64,000 bases of DNA from Blastobasis lacticolella (GCA_905147135.1 LR990054.1:13429001-13493000), one strand, 5' to 3'; positions 37,275-48,634 are shown, counted from the stretch's first letter. Notes: generated by a model from the letters alone, not told the origin. Numbers and translations are program-made.

Positions 37275-37540
37275 TTTTCATTTATGCCACTAGTAATGGA
37301 AAGAAATTCTAAACCTTTGGTTCGGTAGTTTTCATTTATGCCACTAGTAATGGTAAGAAATTCTAAACATTTGGTTCGGTAGTTTTCATTTATGCCACTA
37401 GTAATGGTAAGAAATTCTAAACATTTGGTTCGGTAGTTTTCATTTATGCCACTAGTAATGGTAAGAAATTCTAAACCTTTGGTTCGGTAGTTTTCATTTA
37501 TGCCACTAGTAATGGTAAGAAATTCTAAACCCTTGGTTCG
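37275..37540. repeat. Minisatellite: five tandem 54-bp units
   Basis: Units start at 37275, 37329, 37383, 37437 and 37491. Each begins TTTTCATTTATGCCACTAGT and ends near TTTGGTTCGGTAG. Units 2-4 are almost identical; units 1 and 5 carry a few changes, and unit 5 lacks the last bases. Confidence 0.95.
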
Positions 37541-37544
37541 TTGT

Positions 37545-37965
37545 TACAGTACATTATTGCAGAGGTTTGGAAAGTAAGGGAATGACCGACGCCGAGACAT
37601 ATTTAATTATTTTCTCAAATAATGATACGTAAAATAATATAAGATTCAAAATGGCGGCTACATCTTTTTGATATTGGACTTTTCTAACTAGTGTTCTTGA
37701 ATTAATAGGTTCCGAGTTACTTATTGCGCTTTTATCAATTGAATAAATGGGGGTAAATCGATTTGTTTCGTTTCGAAAGTTTACCAGCCATTGTAAAGCA
37801 CACTAAAAATTATGCATGATGCATAACCATTTGGTTATGCAAACCAAAGGTTTTATACCACTGGATAGTCTTTTTGATCACAAGTCATGACACGACATTT
37901 AAATAACTTTTTTTTTATTCATAGCAAGCTTTTATCGCGTGCTCTATTCGAATGAAAAAATGAAA
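37545..37965. other. Non-coding, AT-rich
   Basis: No feature was recognised between the minisatellite and the following SINE. Confidence 0.4.
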
Positions 37966-38222
37966 AATAATCATCTCGACGTTAATGTCCCGGTTGTGTT
38001 CTCGCGCACGAGGGCCCGGGGTTCGTCTTGCCCATGATCCAGGATTTGGCAGATCAGGTAACTACAGTGGAGCAACTGCTCCCTGACCTCCATGACCCTA
38101 ACATCAGGGGAACGTTACCAGATTGGATCATGGTTATTCAGTCACCTGAATGAGCAGGATTCATCATAATGTTTTCCCTCACCGTAAGAGCATCGGTTAG
38201 TATTCAACTATTGTACATAACT
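37966..38222 (-). mobile_element. 5'-truncated SINE A
   Basis: It runs from the tail TTAACGTCGAGATGATT to the GAGTTATGTACAATAGTTG region on the minus strand; the tRNA head is absent. It abuts the RTE-like LINE end at 38224. Confidence 0.7.
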
Positions 38223-38223
38223 C

Positions 38224-38595
38224 ATGATTATCATCATCATATCAGTCAGAAGACGCCTACTGCTGGGCAGAGATGTCCACAAAGGCCGGTCCTGTGCTTT
38301 CCGCATCCAGCTGGTACCTGCGATCCTTACCAGGTCGTCGGTCCACCTTGTAGGTATAGAGGGTAGGCCACCCACGCTGTCTTCCTGTACGTGGTCGCCA
38401 CTCGAGAACTTTACTGCCCCATCGGTCATCTGTTCTTCGAGCTATGTGCCCTGCCCACTGCCACTTCAGTCTGGCAATTGTTAGAGCTATGTCGGTGACC
38501 TTGGTTCGCGGATCTCCTCATTTCTGGTTCGATCGCGCAAAGAAACTCCGAGCATAGGTCTTTCCATTGCCCTTTGGGTAACCGTGAGCTTTCTT
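38224..38595 (-). pseudogene. RTE-like LINE reverse transcriptase, C-terminal fragment
   Basis: On the minus strand the order is SLRDRTRNEEIREPR, VTDIALTIARLKWQWAGHIA, RRTDDRWGSKVLEWRPRTGR, then after a frameshift RWTDDLVRIAGTSWMRKAQD. This is the conserved C-terminus of RTE-type elements of Lepidoptera. It ends with an ATGATG-type tail at 38224-38245. Frameshifts make it inactive. It is a longer sibling of 22340-22505. Confidence 0.8.
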
Positions 38596-38599
38596 ATAA

Positions 38600-39010
38600 G
38601 GCCCACAGTGAGCCGTCACGTTTCAGCGAGAGTTCAACCGACTCTATATTTTGTACTTCAGTACATGTTACTGAGCGGGGTGTAAGGTGCAATCCTGTGC
38701 ACTATGCCGACTCTCGAAGAAGGCTGTGGTGCAGGCTTTCTCTTAGTGGTCGGGAGGTCTGATGGCAGTAGCCAAACTAAGCTACTTCACACACAAGGTC
38801 AAACCGACTGCGTCGCTGAGAAACGACGCGCAGAAGGACTCACTTAACGCAATACCTAGGATGTAAGTGTGATCATAAACTTTAAGTTTAAGAGTGTGAG
38901 TAGTGTGTGGTGACATCTATAGCCACAAATGTGAAGCTTGAACAAGTTCAATTCAAGTTGGTGAACGTTACACACAGATGGCGCCACCAAAGTCTATATC
39001 GAGCAATCAA
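38600..39010. other. Non-coding
   Basis: No clear gene; it separates the LINE end from the foldback element. Part may belong to the foldback element's outer left flank. Confidence 0.35.
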
Positions 39011-39011
39011 A

Positions 39012-39606
39012 GTACGGCTAGCAGAAGTGTGCCCGCGATACAGCTCGTGCCGCAAGAGAGCGTTGGTTTCTTTCTCTCAATACTAAGGTGAAAGAGGTAG
39101 CAGCATCTATGTCGCGCCTTTCATCGCTTATCGCGCGCGAGAGCACACTTGTGCTAGCCATCCTGAACGCTAGTACAGGGTGCTTACCATGAGCTCTTAT
39201 AGCAGGACCTAAACAGAACTGTCCTGCTTAGAACGAGACAAACTTGTGTGATACGTATAGCGCTGTCTCGTTTTTAGCAAGGCAATTCTGTTTAGGTCCT
39301 GCTATAAGAACTCATGGTAAGCCTACAGTAGGCCTAGCACAAGTTGCGATACTCTTGGTGTTGCCTATAGGCAAGTTGCCTTGGTAATGTCTATAGGCAG
39401 TGGTGATTACTTTCCATCAGGTGGCCCGCTTGCCTGTTTGCCTATCGTACATCATAAAAAAAAAAGTTGCTCTCGCGCGCGATAAGCGAGAAAAAGCGCG
39501 ACGTAGGTATTGCTATCTCTTTCGTCTTAGTATTAAGAGTAAGAGACAAACGCTCTCTCGCGGCGTGAGCTTTGTCACGGACACACTTGTCCTAGGGCCA
39601 CAGTAC
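39012..39606. mobile_element. Foldback element, ~0.6 kb, with interrupted right arm
   Basis: The left arm (39012 to about 39240) and right arm (about 39262-39606) are inverted copies. The inner part, ACCATGAGCTCTTATAGCAG and following, is nearly exact; the outer parts (CGCTTATCGCGCGCGAGAGC and the AGAGAGCGTT region) are roughly 75-80% similar. About 130 bases in the right arm (39332-39465) have no partner. They include an inverted copy of the CACCTGATGG-type repeat, so that insertion came later. No transposase was seen. Confidence 0.75.
39395..39465 (-). repeat. Inverted CACCTGATGG-type repeat inserted in the foldback arm
   Basis: GGTGATTACTTTCCATCAGG, CCCGCTTGCCTGTTTGCC and a poly-A run match the reverse complement of the family at 35450-35640. 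Confidence 0.6.
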
Positions 39607-39609
39607 AGC

Positions 39610-40299
39610 TTCACACTGCTATTATATAGGTTTCAAAGGCCACGCCGCTCCGCTGAAGCGCCGCACAGGCCTCTTTAGTATTTTTACTTACGTTTTTTAC
39701 GTAAAGTCCACACACCCACTCCGAATTGAGATTATTTAGTCATAATTTTGTTTCTCTATGAGAAAGTCGTGAAAATTAATTAATTACTGTCAAACTGAGT
39801 AATTTAGCTGTCAAATGGCGGCATCAAATTTTTCACGACTTTCTTGCCAAACTGTAGGTTCCCACCTAAACTGTGTCAAAGCGTGCCTCAACAGAATGAG
39901 AATCTGTCGTACCTAATCAGTAAATCTAGCTTCTTTTTACTCAGATTCGGACTTGCTTAGCCCAGGCCTGTCTTATATCGCTGAGTTCGGGTTAATATAG
40001 GTCGATGATTATGATATGGTCCCTATGTGCCGTACGCAATAAAATATACCAAACCTACAGGTTATCGGTATATTAAATTGTAATAGTAGATAAAATTATG
40101 ACGAATTTTGTTCTACTTTCACTTCTTGTAACTCACGGGTATGGAGGAGGAATCAGCACATTGCTGTCTTTCTGCTTCGAAGAGCTCGTTCAAGGTAGGG
40201 TTGCCGTTACGGCAATCATTCTTTTCTGTCAAACATTTTATCTAATCCAAGGACTTTTTATCCCACCCGCCCCATAGATTCAAACATTTAATTTAATTT
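39610..40299. other. Non-coding, AT-rich
   Basis: No recognisable gene lies between the foldback element and the presumed 3' end of the cytokine-like gene. Short matches link 39758-39775 and 39825-39845 (opposing TTCACGACTTTCTT/AGAAAGTCGTGAAAA), a small inverted repeat. Confidence 0.35.
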
Positions 40300-41145
40300 T
40301 GTCAAGGATTTTTTATTTGTAGATCACACTTATTATTTCTATGGATTTCGTACAATTTTTGACAGAAAAAATTGACCTTAAATAAAAAGGGTGACATTAA
40401 AAGCAATATTTTAAATGCAATAATTTAATTTAATAAACATAGAAACTATGTTTGTCACCAGTTATAAATACTATTTGAACTATACAAATAATGATTAAGT
40501 TATTAAATACACTGGTTTTGTGGTTTACTTTACAATAATATAATTAACAGCGCTATTAAAGCTAGTCGCATTTCATTGGATTAATTATGTAACAGTTATA
40601 TAAATAGTTAACAAAGAATCAAGTTACATAATACTAGCGTTAGGAAAAAGTGCAAGAAGCTTCGCTTGCATTGCACGGTATAAACCGTAACAGGACCAAT
40701 CGTCAGTCGTCGCGATCAAGTCATAGCGATCCAGGCTCTGAGTCGTGTAAAGTACTAACTAATTTAACAAAAAAGGATCATCACCTTTAATACAAGCTCG
40801 CCGGAATGTACGGACAGTAAACGATTCAAAGCGTGTAACGTTAAAACTAGGGGTCATGAATGACTAGGTTAGCGGAAAATTTCGTTGGAGGATGATGCAG
40901 ATCAAAATAAATATTAAATTCGATGCTATTTACATTACGAGGAACTAATTCATTCTATACCGAAATGGCAATGACATGGCAAATACAATAAGTTAATCGC
41001 TATACGAACAGCCTATTAATAGCTTCGCTGGTATTGCTGCAGCGTTTCTCTGGCTGTCGTATGGGGCGCGGTGCTATTTGCAACATGGCAGTCACCGCTC
41101 CCTGTGAGTGAGACAGGGCCGTGGGTCCGGCTCAGATGCCTACGC
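40300..41145 (-). other. Probable 3' untranslated region of the cytokine-like gene
   Basis: Below the TAG at 41146 the minus strand has no AATAAA until about 40313 (TTTATT on plus). ATTAAA variants lie at 40424-40434. The interval is AT-rich and holds several ATTTA pentamers on the transcript strand, for example at 40908-40912 and 40915-40919. These occur in unstable cytokine mRNAs but are also expected in AT-rich DNA. The poly(A) site is uncertain. Confidence 0.35.
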
Positions 41146-44100
41146 CTACTGGTTCGTCGTCTCGGACATTGCCTGCATGATCTGCTTCAAGTATTTCAGG
41201 TAGTCCAGCGTGTCCCTGAACACCAGCGTGGAGACCTCCACACTGTTCCTGTGAGAGAGGTTAGGCAGTTCGGTGTTGTACAGTGGCAAGATTTCCAGAT
41301 TGCGAGCCGCCATCAGTACCTGTAACAAATAAGAGATACGGTTAGAACATTGTTGGGAAGTGCCTATTTTATTTGCTACCGGATATAAAACAATTAATAT
41401 TGAGATGGTTTCGGTAGATTATGAAGTTAATTATTTTGTTAAAAGTCGAAATAGATGGATATCTCGTCGAATCGGATGCCAGAGACGACGGCTTCCGACG
41501 CAAGGATGCTAAAGACCAGGCGATGAGTAAGTAGAAAAGAGTAGGAAAGCAGAACTGGTGGAAGCATGGATGGACCGTTCGGATGATGATGATGACTTAG
41601 TCGAACTTCAGAGAACAAGCTCGTTCCTCATTAGGTATATATTTTACAGGGGCGGCAACGCGTGGGTGATGCCCCTGGTATTGCAAACGTCCATAAGCTG
41701 CGGTGACTGCTTACCATCAGGCAGGCCGCAAGCTTATTTGCCACCATTGTGGTACAAAAAAAATCCTAATACCGTTTGCTAAGCAAGGTTGACCAGTCTT
41801 CCGCTGGGGATCTGGAAACTGGTCTAACAGTTCAGGGTGCCATGATGATATTTTTAAACATATACTTACACTAAATTCACACAGGACGAGCTTGATTTTG
41901 GTCTTGATGCTCAGCACCTTGTCCAACAGGTCCGTGGACCGGGGCCCGCTCACAGGCAGTTGCTGACTCATCATATTAATGGCCGCCAGCGTCACCTTCA
42001 GAGCCTTGAACATACTCGGCATGACATCGTTCAATTTTGTTGTCTGTAACAAAACGAAGAAGACATTTAGTTCTAAATATTCTCATATCTTCCAAGACTG
42101 TGAAGCTTAACTTCACAACCCTGGAACCTTGATTTCGAGCAAGAGACGGCTTCTATCTCAGTCGCCCAGTAGCACGATTGCGAAATGATAATGTTCTCAC
42201 GTAAGCTACCTACAGTCGGGCCGAAAACAATGAGTGCCACCGTCGAAGGCAATTCGGCGAAAACGATTGAAAAACACATGAGGATGCACGTTTTCGGCGT
42301 CAGCGCATTTGACGCCCTTCGGTACACTATTGTTTCCGACGCGGTGGATGATAATGAAGGAAGCAACTTTGTAAGCAGATCTTGCATTGGAGCAATGAAT
42401 ACGCAGATTATTGACCATTTAGGTATATCTACTTATGTCTTATGTACTATTATTATAAGTAAGGGGTATTCAACAAAACTACTGAAACTATTTCGAAAAT
42501 TCTTTCACTACTAGGTACTTTATTCCTAATTGACATGGGTACTTTAAGCCGGGATCTACTTACGAAAGAGGGAAGAAAAAAGAAATATAATCAACCTAAG
42601 GGAAGTTAATCTGGTTCATTTCATTAATATTTGTACTCACCACGACTAAATCGACGACGTCTGTGCCCGCATTTCTGGGGGACACCTCTGACTTATACCA
42701 GGCGGAGTCCACAAAGTCCTCCATCCACTCGTATCTGATCCAGTCCTGCATGACCTGGTCGTAGTTCCTTGCGTTGCCGTGTAGTTCACACGTCTGAAAC
42801 AAGCAACATCATAACTTGAATAAAGAGTGATATGGTACCTTTTTGCTTGACTGGTATCGTAGAAGGTGTCTAATGTCATAGAGGTCACCTATTAGTCCGT
42901 AACATCGAAAATGGACAGCAGAACTTTTTGTTGAGTACGTATTTTCATATTTCCATCCTCAACACGCCTGCCTAATTGCCAAGCGCGGAGATTATGCCTT
43001 CCAACAATGTGAAGGATGCTCAAGTCGAGCAGTTGACTGTTGACTATGATGATCTTACTTGTATATCAGGATACAGCGAAACGAATATAAGACAAAAAGT
43101 TTGTTACCAACATCGCTGAGTCAGAAGAAAATTTGTATAACGGAATTAGGAAAACTTCGGACGTAATTTTGACATGTATTAGGTGGCAGTGATTCATTTT
43201 TGCCAACGAATACAAAATGAAGTACAAAAAAAATCAATTATTCTAGGTCTATTATTATTCTGATGTGCGGTATTACCACAACTCAGTTTGTGCGGTGTGA
43301 GTCAACCGTTTCATTTGTTCTTCGGAGATGAAAACAGTTTTACTAGTTAAAGCGGCGGGTGATTGATTTTCACGGAACGCGAGATTGAAACGGAAGGTTT
43401 AACTGTAGTGGAAAATGACAAGTTTCCTTTGCGATTTACTATCCGCCTGTATAAAACGTGAGGGGAGCTCAGTACGATGCAGTGATTGTCTAGATCTAGT
43501 GCTTCCATGATAATCTACTCCTAGGTTTGGTGAGTGATCTTTTGTACCAAACATTCATGTAGAAAATAACAATAAGTCACAAATTCTAATTGTAAAAAGA
43601 TACTAATTGATATAGCAGTTAAAGCAATATTTACTTATTTAATAACTCAAGAATGCTCTACATTGCACTCCAATGTTTTGTTTGGAAAAAGTGATGATCG
43701 GAAGATGTTAAACTTTGTAAAAACGATTGCAAACTGCGTCGTAAAATTGCATATTATAACTCATAAACCAATATCTTTTGAGCTAGTCGTTAAGAGTTGA
43801 CAGTTAAAAATACGGGGTCAGGTAAAATTGTTCGCTACGCTGCTCGCTATCTTTCCCAGAGATCCTTCAATTAGATAAACGGTCCGCCTGTGCGCAATAG
43901 CTAACTATCAAATTAGTCTATTAATAGGTACTGTTTTCTAGAATTATACTACCCTGCATAGGAATTAAACAATTTGAGACAAATAGTGTACCTATAGACA
44001 TTGAATTTCGATACAGGATAGGCAATATCGAAACAGGAGGCCCGCTGCAGCCGTAGCTCGCAACACAATCGTCGCGATATAAAATTGGACACGAAACATG

Positions 44101-47100
44101 ACACGTACGTGACATAAGGCGAATAGCCGAAAACTGTGTTTAATTTACGACGCAGAAAGTTCAAAAACCTCTGGCACGCGCGCGCCACCGGCAGATGCAA
44201 CGCCGCGCCGCGCTCCTCCATTCCGTCCGAATCGATTGTCGCCCAACATAATAAATATTGAACTCAACAATACGTGACTAATTAAACTCGGTTTAGCTAA
44301 TTTCCAACTGCGAAGATAAAGGTATTGTTGTGGACAATGTTTCGCGCGTGCCAATTGAAAAACGAATGTCGAACCTACTGTATTAATTGGCCATTCTTGT
44401 TCACCCTAACTGTTACGCGGGTAAGTGCCGATTTTAGCTAGATAAAATTTTACGTAATTTTCGACACGATGTCTGATGGTGACGAATCCTCGACGTGTGA
44501 CATAGATAGCCATGTAACGTTAGCCAGAAGCGGAATGCGCCGTGTAGTCAATAGTCACAGGTGTTCGTCCGGCATAACACGCCACATCCGAAACACTTAA
44601 CGATATCACATTTACAATGGTCATGTAATACGACTACATTGAATTTTTGGCTCACGAAATGCGAATACGATGATATCACGGATGATAAAGCGGCGAGAGA
44701 TCGCTGTTTAGGCACCTGCCTTCCGGGTAAAAAAGAGAACAAGTAAAATATATCTTTTGTTGATCCAGTCAGAAGTCAAAACAAAGACCTTTCGAACCTA
44801 ATTAGTTGAAACAGCCAATGCCAAAACACTCTTTCATTAGGCAGCAAAATCGATCAACAAAGTGGGTGAGAAAGCCCGTGAGAAGGTCCACCTGCACTGG
44901 CCGCCCGACCGTGGGTGGCCGCCGGGTCCCGTGCGAAATCCGACGACGTAGCATCCGAATGCCTAGGCGCGGGTATCATCGGAAGCTTATCAAATAAACA
45001 GTGCCCACACGGTCGCGGCGCATAGGTACGGCACACGTGCGCGCGCCGGCAGACAGCTTGTCGCCCGCACTTGTCACGTACCTACAGGTATATCGAGTGA
45101 TGCCTCCAATCCACTTGTTCGTGTATTGAACGACACGGTCCCTTGTAAGAGTGCGAGCGACTATTTTCCCTAAACCACGTGATAAGCATTTTCTCGTTGC
45201 AACATTTTATCCGCCTTTGCGTCTTTAATGTCTAAATATTCGGGCAATTTTAAGTTACCGTTCAGATAGCAACTTGTAGGTATAGGTACGGTAAAACGAG
45301 CGCTGTGGCGGAGCCATGAAGCGGACACAAATATGTGATAATATGACACCGGTAGTCAAAAATCTCGAGACATTCACACGGTTAGCGCGAGTCACACACC
45401 ACCAGCCAGGGTTCGTTGAATTTGTTATTGCGTTCTTAGTACGGCACGATGTGACCAGTTATTATTTTTTACACATTAAGTGGCCCGCCGACGTAATGTT
45501 ATTGTCCCGAACCCGAGATTCTATCTTTGTAGGATGAAATAAAACATTTCACGGTTTAGTGTCCGCTATTTTAGATGCCGCTCGAGCGGGGAGGATGCGT
45601 GTCCGTCGGAGGCTCGATCGCGAGTCTACGGGACAAAACTTCTGCGAAACAATGGAGGATGTCACCGTCCTTGGGAGATCTCGACAATGGCGGTTCGTTG
45701 GCTCCGGTGCGGTCTAAATCGTAATAAATATGATACATTAGTGACGAATGACCGACATTAAGGGTAGACGCAGTGAAAAAACCAAGGCTGGTAGATGCGG
45801 CGTGCAATATTAATGCGGAATCAGTATTCGAGGCGCACGCGCACCGTCCTGTAGTTCGTTCCGGCTGGTGTGCGTCGATAATGTTTTACGACGGGGAGAC
45901 ACCGGCGGTGGACAGGACGTCGTTACGGCCGCCGCCTCGCCCGACGTACACACGCACCCGCCCCGCACACAGACACACAATCGCACTCAACAAATCAATC
46001 ACTACACAACAGCTCAATATACACTGAGCGCTCGTCCTCACTCCCCCATTCGTGTCACAAACAGAAACGGCAATGTAAACCTCCCGCCTTACGATACGAC
46101 ATCGATTTATTTACAACACGACGATACAATGGTGGAGAGGATGTCGACGCGTACTGGGCCCGATCCGCCTTACTTCCGATTCGGAAACATTCCTAGGATT
46201 GGAATGAATGAATAGACCGAGACGGTCATCATTAATTGAATATGTTAAGCAATTGTTTCTGACAATATTCGTGAGTTATATCCAAATTGGCTTCGAAATG
46301 ATTTTACGACAACGTTTCTTGTCACTAGCGTCACTATTGGCCGAATATGATTAATGTTATCTAATTTAGTCGTCTATCACCATTTCAAAACGAATAAGTG
46401 ACCACAAATCTCAACATATACATTCACAGTGCACTGGCATGGTGGCATCGCATCGCATTGCTTACCATTCATTTTCAAAGCAGTCGCAGTACGAAATTAC
46501 AATTAAAAGGGAGGAAACGGCGGCGGCGGCGGCGCCTGCACGATGCGATCTGCGATACTCGCGCAGCTGACAGACGGCGCTAAATAACCCGAACGGAATC
46601 CGTAATAAAAATGACTAACCGCATCACTGTGTTCGCAATGTAAATGTACTATGTAGAGTGAAAGCAAAGCCTAAACATTCATCTCCGCGTCAGAAATATC
46701 AAACGCCCGAATCTCGAGCAAAACAATATAGTCAACTTTTAAATAAAACGCTTCTTAGTCAGTTCAAGAGGCTCATATTAGCTTAATAACTCACAGACGA
46801 CAATTTCTTGAACCGATAATGTTCCAGCACAGTTTGACCCGAGATCTTTGGCTTGAGGTCGCCACATGCCTCCTAACACAAACTAACTTGAGGTACAAAG
46901 TCAGTTCCGACTCCTAACATTTCGGTCGAAGTGAGCCTTAAGGCTGTCTGCACGCAGCTTGCCGCGTATTGGTATTGGCGAGCCGCGGTCTCCGTCCGTT
47001 CATTTGGTGCGACACGCCGCGAATACAGATTGCGAACGGCGAATGGGCTTCGCGATCGTCCCGGCGATTCGATGATACATTGCGTTACGACACTACAGAC

Positions 47101-48208
47101 TCAGCGAGAGGTTGGTAACACTTCCCTGGGATACTAGAGTACCAACTTAATATAAATTAAAAAAGGAATACTTACAAATTCATTCTTGAACGACTCGATG
47201 TACGTTATCGTGTTGGTAATCGCCCATTTAATCTTCGACGGCATTTTACTCGTATATTCTACTTTTACATCCTCCTGTAAACAAACATTCGAGTTATTTA
47301 CCTGGAGACAGAACTAAATCTATTAAGAGACCAGATTACTCGAAAAAATTAAGGACAATCGTAACTTGAGCTCTACTTACAACAGTCTCTCCAATGTCGC
47401 AGGGGTTCCCCCACAGCTGGTCCTCCTGTTCCTCAGTGGCTACCCTGTCCATGGCTCGGCTCCTGTACGGCGCCGCCGAGGACTGTGGGGACAAGGCGCT
47501 GATGATCAGCAGTAGGCTCACGGCCGCCCAAACGTTGATGTATTCTGAGGGAAAAGAGAAACATTGCTTGATGAGTATTTGAGGGGATTCAGTGGAGGAA
47601 TTGTTGACCTTTACGGCATAGATGGGAACGACCCGAAAATTATTAAGAAACTCTAGATTATAACCAACCTCCCCAAAGTTGGCGAAGGGTTGTACATCAT
47701 GCTTAATATTATGTTTTTTATCGGTATATCCACAGGATGAGGTATGGTGTAATATTTTGCTACAATTTCATTGTTGATTTAATCAGGTGTCGGCTCAGAG
47801 TTATTTTGGTACATAAGCAGGGAGTAAAGGGATGTCTTTTTTGTCGATAATTTGGTAAACGGACGTCTCCTTGCATCTCGACGATCGTATTCGAGAGAGT
47901 CGCAAGTAGTTGGTAATGCGGCACGCGCGATGCTATCGATTATGGTAATCGGGGGACATCCGATGAATAAATACACCGCGCCCGAGGTGGACAGCCTTTG
48001 CTAATTGTCCACTGAACCTGAGACGCGATAATTTAACGGTGGCGACCGGACATTCTTCCGACATATCGATATCTATGAGCTCGCTTTTACATCACTACGT
48101 AATTAACGTCTTAGTTCATTATCAAAATAGAGACTCTTTCCCTCGATTTCTCTAGTGCGCAAGATAATTCGGATAATATTACCAAAGTATTTAATTACCT
48201 GAAGTCAT
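41146..48208 (-). CDS. Secreted four-helix cytokine-like protein, six coding exons (257 aa)
   Basis: Joining exons 48199-48208, 47381-47544, 47176-47274, 42641-42793, 41870-42043 and 41146-41319 gives 774 nt, a 257-residue protein plus TAG. All five introns are GT-AG; donors are GTAATT, GTAAGT, GTAAGT, GTGAGT and GTAAGT, and every acceptor is CAG. Residues 1-27 form a signal peptide (hydrophobic core VWAAVSLLLIISAL, likely cleavage near SSA/AP). An acidic linker follows (VATEEQEDQLW), then one predicted amphipathic helix in each of exons 3-6: around IKWAITNTITYIESF, MQDWIRYEWMEDFV, MFKALKVTLAAINMM plus LLDKVLSIKTKIKLVL, and VFRDTLDYLKYLKQIMQAM. Cysteines are at 52, 93 and 197; one N-glycosylation site (NLS) is at 220. 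The phases 1-0-0-0-0 and tiny exon 1 match class-I helical cytokine genes. I infer an extracellular signalling protein, possibly an Unpaired-like ligand. The exon model is firm; the function is an inference from architecture. Confidence 0.85.
41645..41762 (-). repeat. Inverted CACCTGATGG-type repeat in intron 5
   Basis: AGGGGCGGCAACGCGTGGG, GCGGTGACTGCTTACCATCA, GGCCGCAAGC and an A-run are the reverse complement of a diverged member of the family at 35450. It lies in intron 5 of the cytokine-like gene. Confidence 0.5.
42868..43052 (+). repeat. Degenerate GAT-tailed retroposon in intron 3
   Basis: An old copy: GAAAATGGACAGCAGAACTTT, CAACACGCCTGCC, CCAAGCGCGGAGATTATG and TTGACTATGATGATC follow the family order with many changes. 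Confidence 0.55.
44150..46600. promoter_or_regulatory. CpG-rich, repeat-poor block inside intron 3
   Basis: Long CpG-dense stretches (for example 44165-44240, 44880-45065, 45830-45970, 46510-46570) contrast with AT-rich flanks, and no interspersed repeat is recognisable. Open frames here are short and lack coding character. It may be an intronic enhancer or an internal promoter; this is inferred from composition only. Confidence 0.3.
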
Positions 48209-48226
48209 CTTGATGCTTAAATACTA

Positions 48227-48403
48227 ATATCACTTTGGAATATCACTTTATATCACTAACTATTACGGTCGAATACTTTGTGTAGTACTATTCGATATTA
48301 ATTTTTTTAATACTATTTATTGTTTAATTTATATTTTAGCTGTTTATATCACTTATTCGACTAGAGAATATTTCGTGTGGTTGCTTGGTATAAGCAATAT
48401 CAC
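48227..48403 (-). promoter_or_regulatory. Five ATATCAC (GTGATAT) motifs in the presumed 5' leader
   Basis: Exact ATATCAC on the plus strand (GTGATAT in the transcript) occurs at 48227-48233, 48240-48246, 48250-48256, 48346-48352 and 48397-48403. All lie between the presumed transcription start and the ATG of the cytokine-like gene, three of them within 30 bases. They could be transcription-factor sites or RNA elements in the leader; no factor is assigned. Confidence 0.4.
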
Positions 48404-48450
48404 ACTGAAATATACAATGAACTCCATGGCGGTAACCACACAGTTTTATA
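48404..48450 (-). promoter_or_regulatory. Core promoter of the cytokine-like gene (TATA box and initiator)
   Basis: On the minus strand TATAAAA occupies 48450-48444. An initiator-like TTCATTG lies about 32 bases downstream, near 48418, and a TCAGT arthropod-type initiator lies at 48408-48404, 42-46 bases downstream. Either would give a 5' leader of roughly 200 bases before the ATG at 48208. A TATA box suits an inducible gene, but the start site is not proven. Confidence 0.5.
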
Positions 48451-48634
48451 CCAGGATGCTGGTAGGTATTTACCTTATCACACATTGCTAATTAATCCCT
48501 GAAATCCAGTGTTTAGGATACAGCCGCTTTAATTTAATTATAATTATCGTAACAAGAGGTTCTGTATGTTTGAAGTTAAATAATGTAAAACTGCCGATTT
48601 CAGTAAGGACTGGTTGGAAAGGAAAGTTGAATAT

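Larger units (their letters stand above)
42794..47175 (-). other. Large intron 3 of the cytokine-like gene (4.4 kb)
   Basis: This intron separates exon 3 from exon 4. It contains a degenerate GAT-tailed retroposon at 42868-43052, unique AT-rich DNA to about 44.1 kb, and a repeat-poor CpG-rich block at about 44.15-46.6 kb. The block includes a GCG-rich run near 46517 and CA-rich sequence near 45950. The other introns are short: 654, 106, 597 and 550 bases. No convincing exon was seen inside it. Confidence 0.6.

Noticed and set aside
37275..37540. Possible CRISPR-like or coding tandem array because 54 is divisible by three
   Set aside because: Units are directly adjacent with no variable spacers, and the frame is not maintained as a protein.
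42185..42514. 109-codon plus frame
   Set aside because: It lies antisense within intron 4 and just beyond exon 5 of the better-supported minus-strand gene, and has no domain.
43949..44221. 90-codon minus frame in intron 3 of the cytokine-like gene
   Set aside because: Adding it would break the phase-0 joining of exons 3 and 4, and it has no family resemblance.
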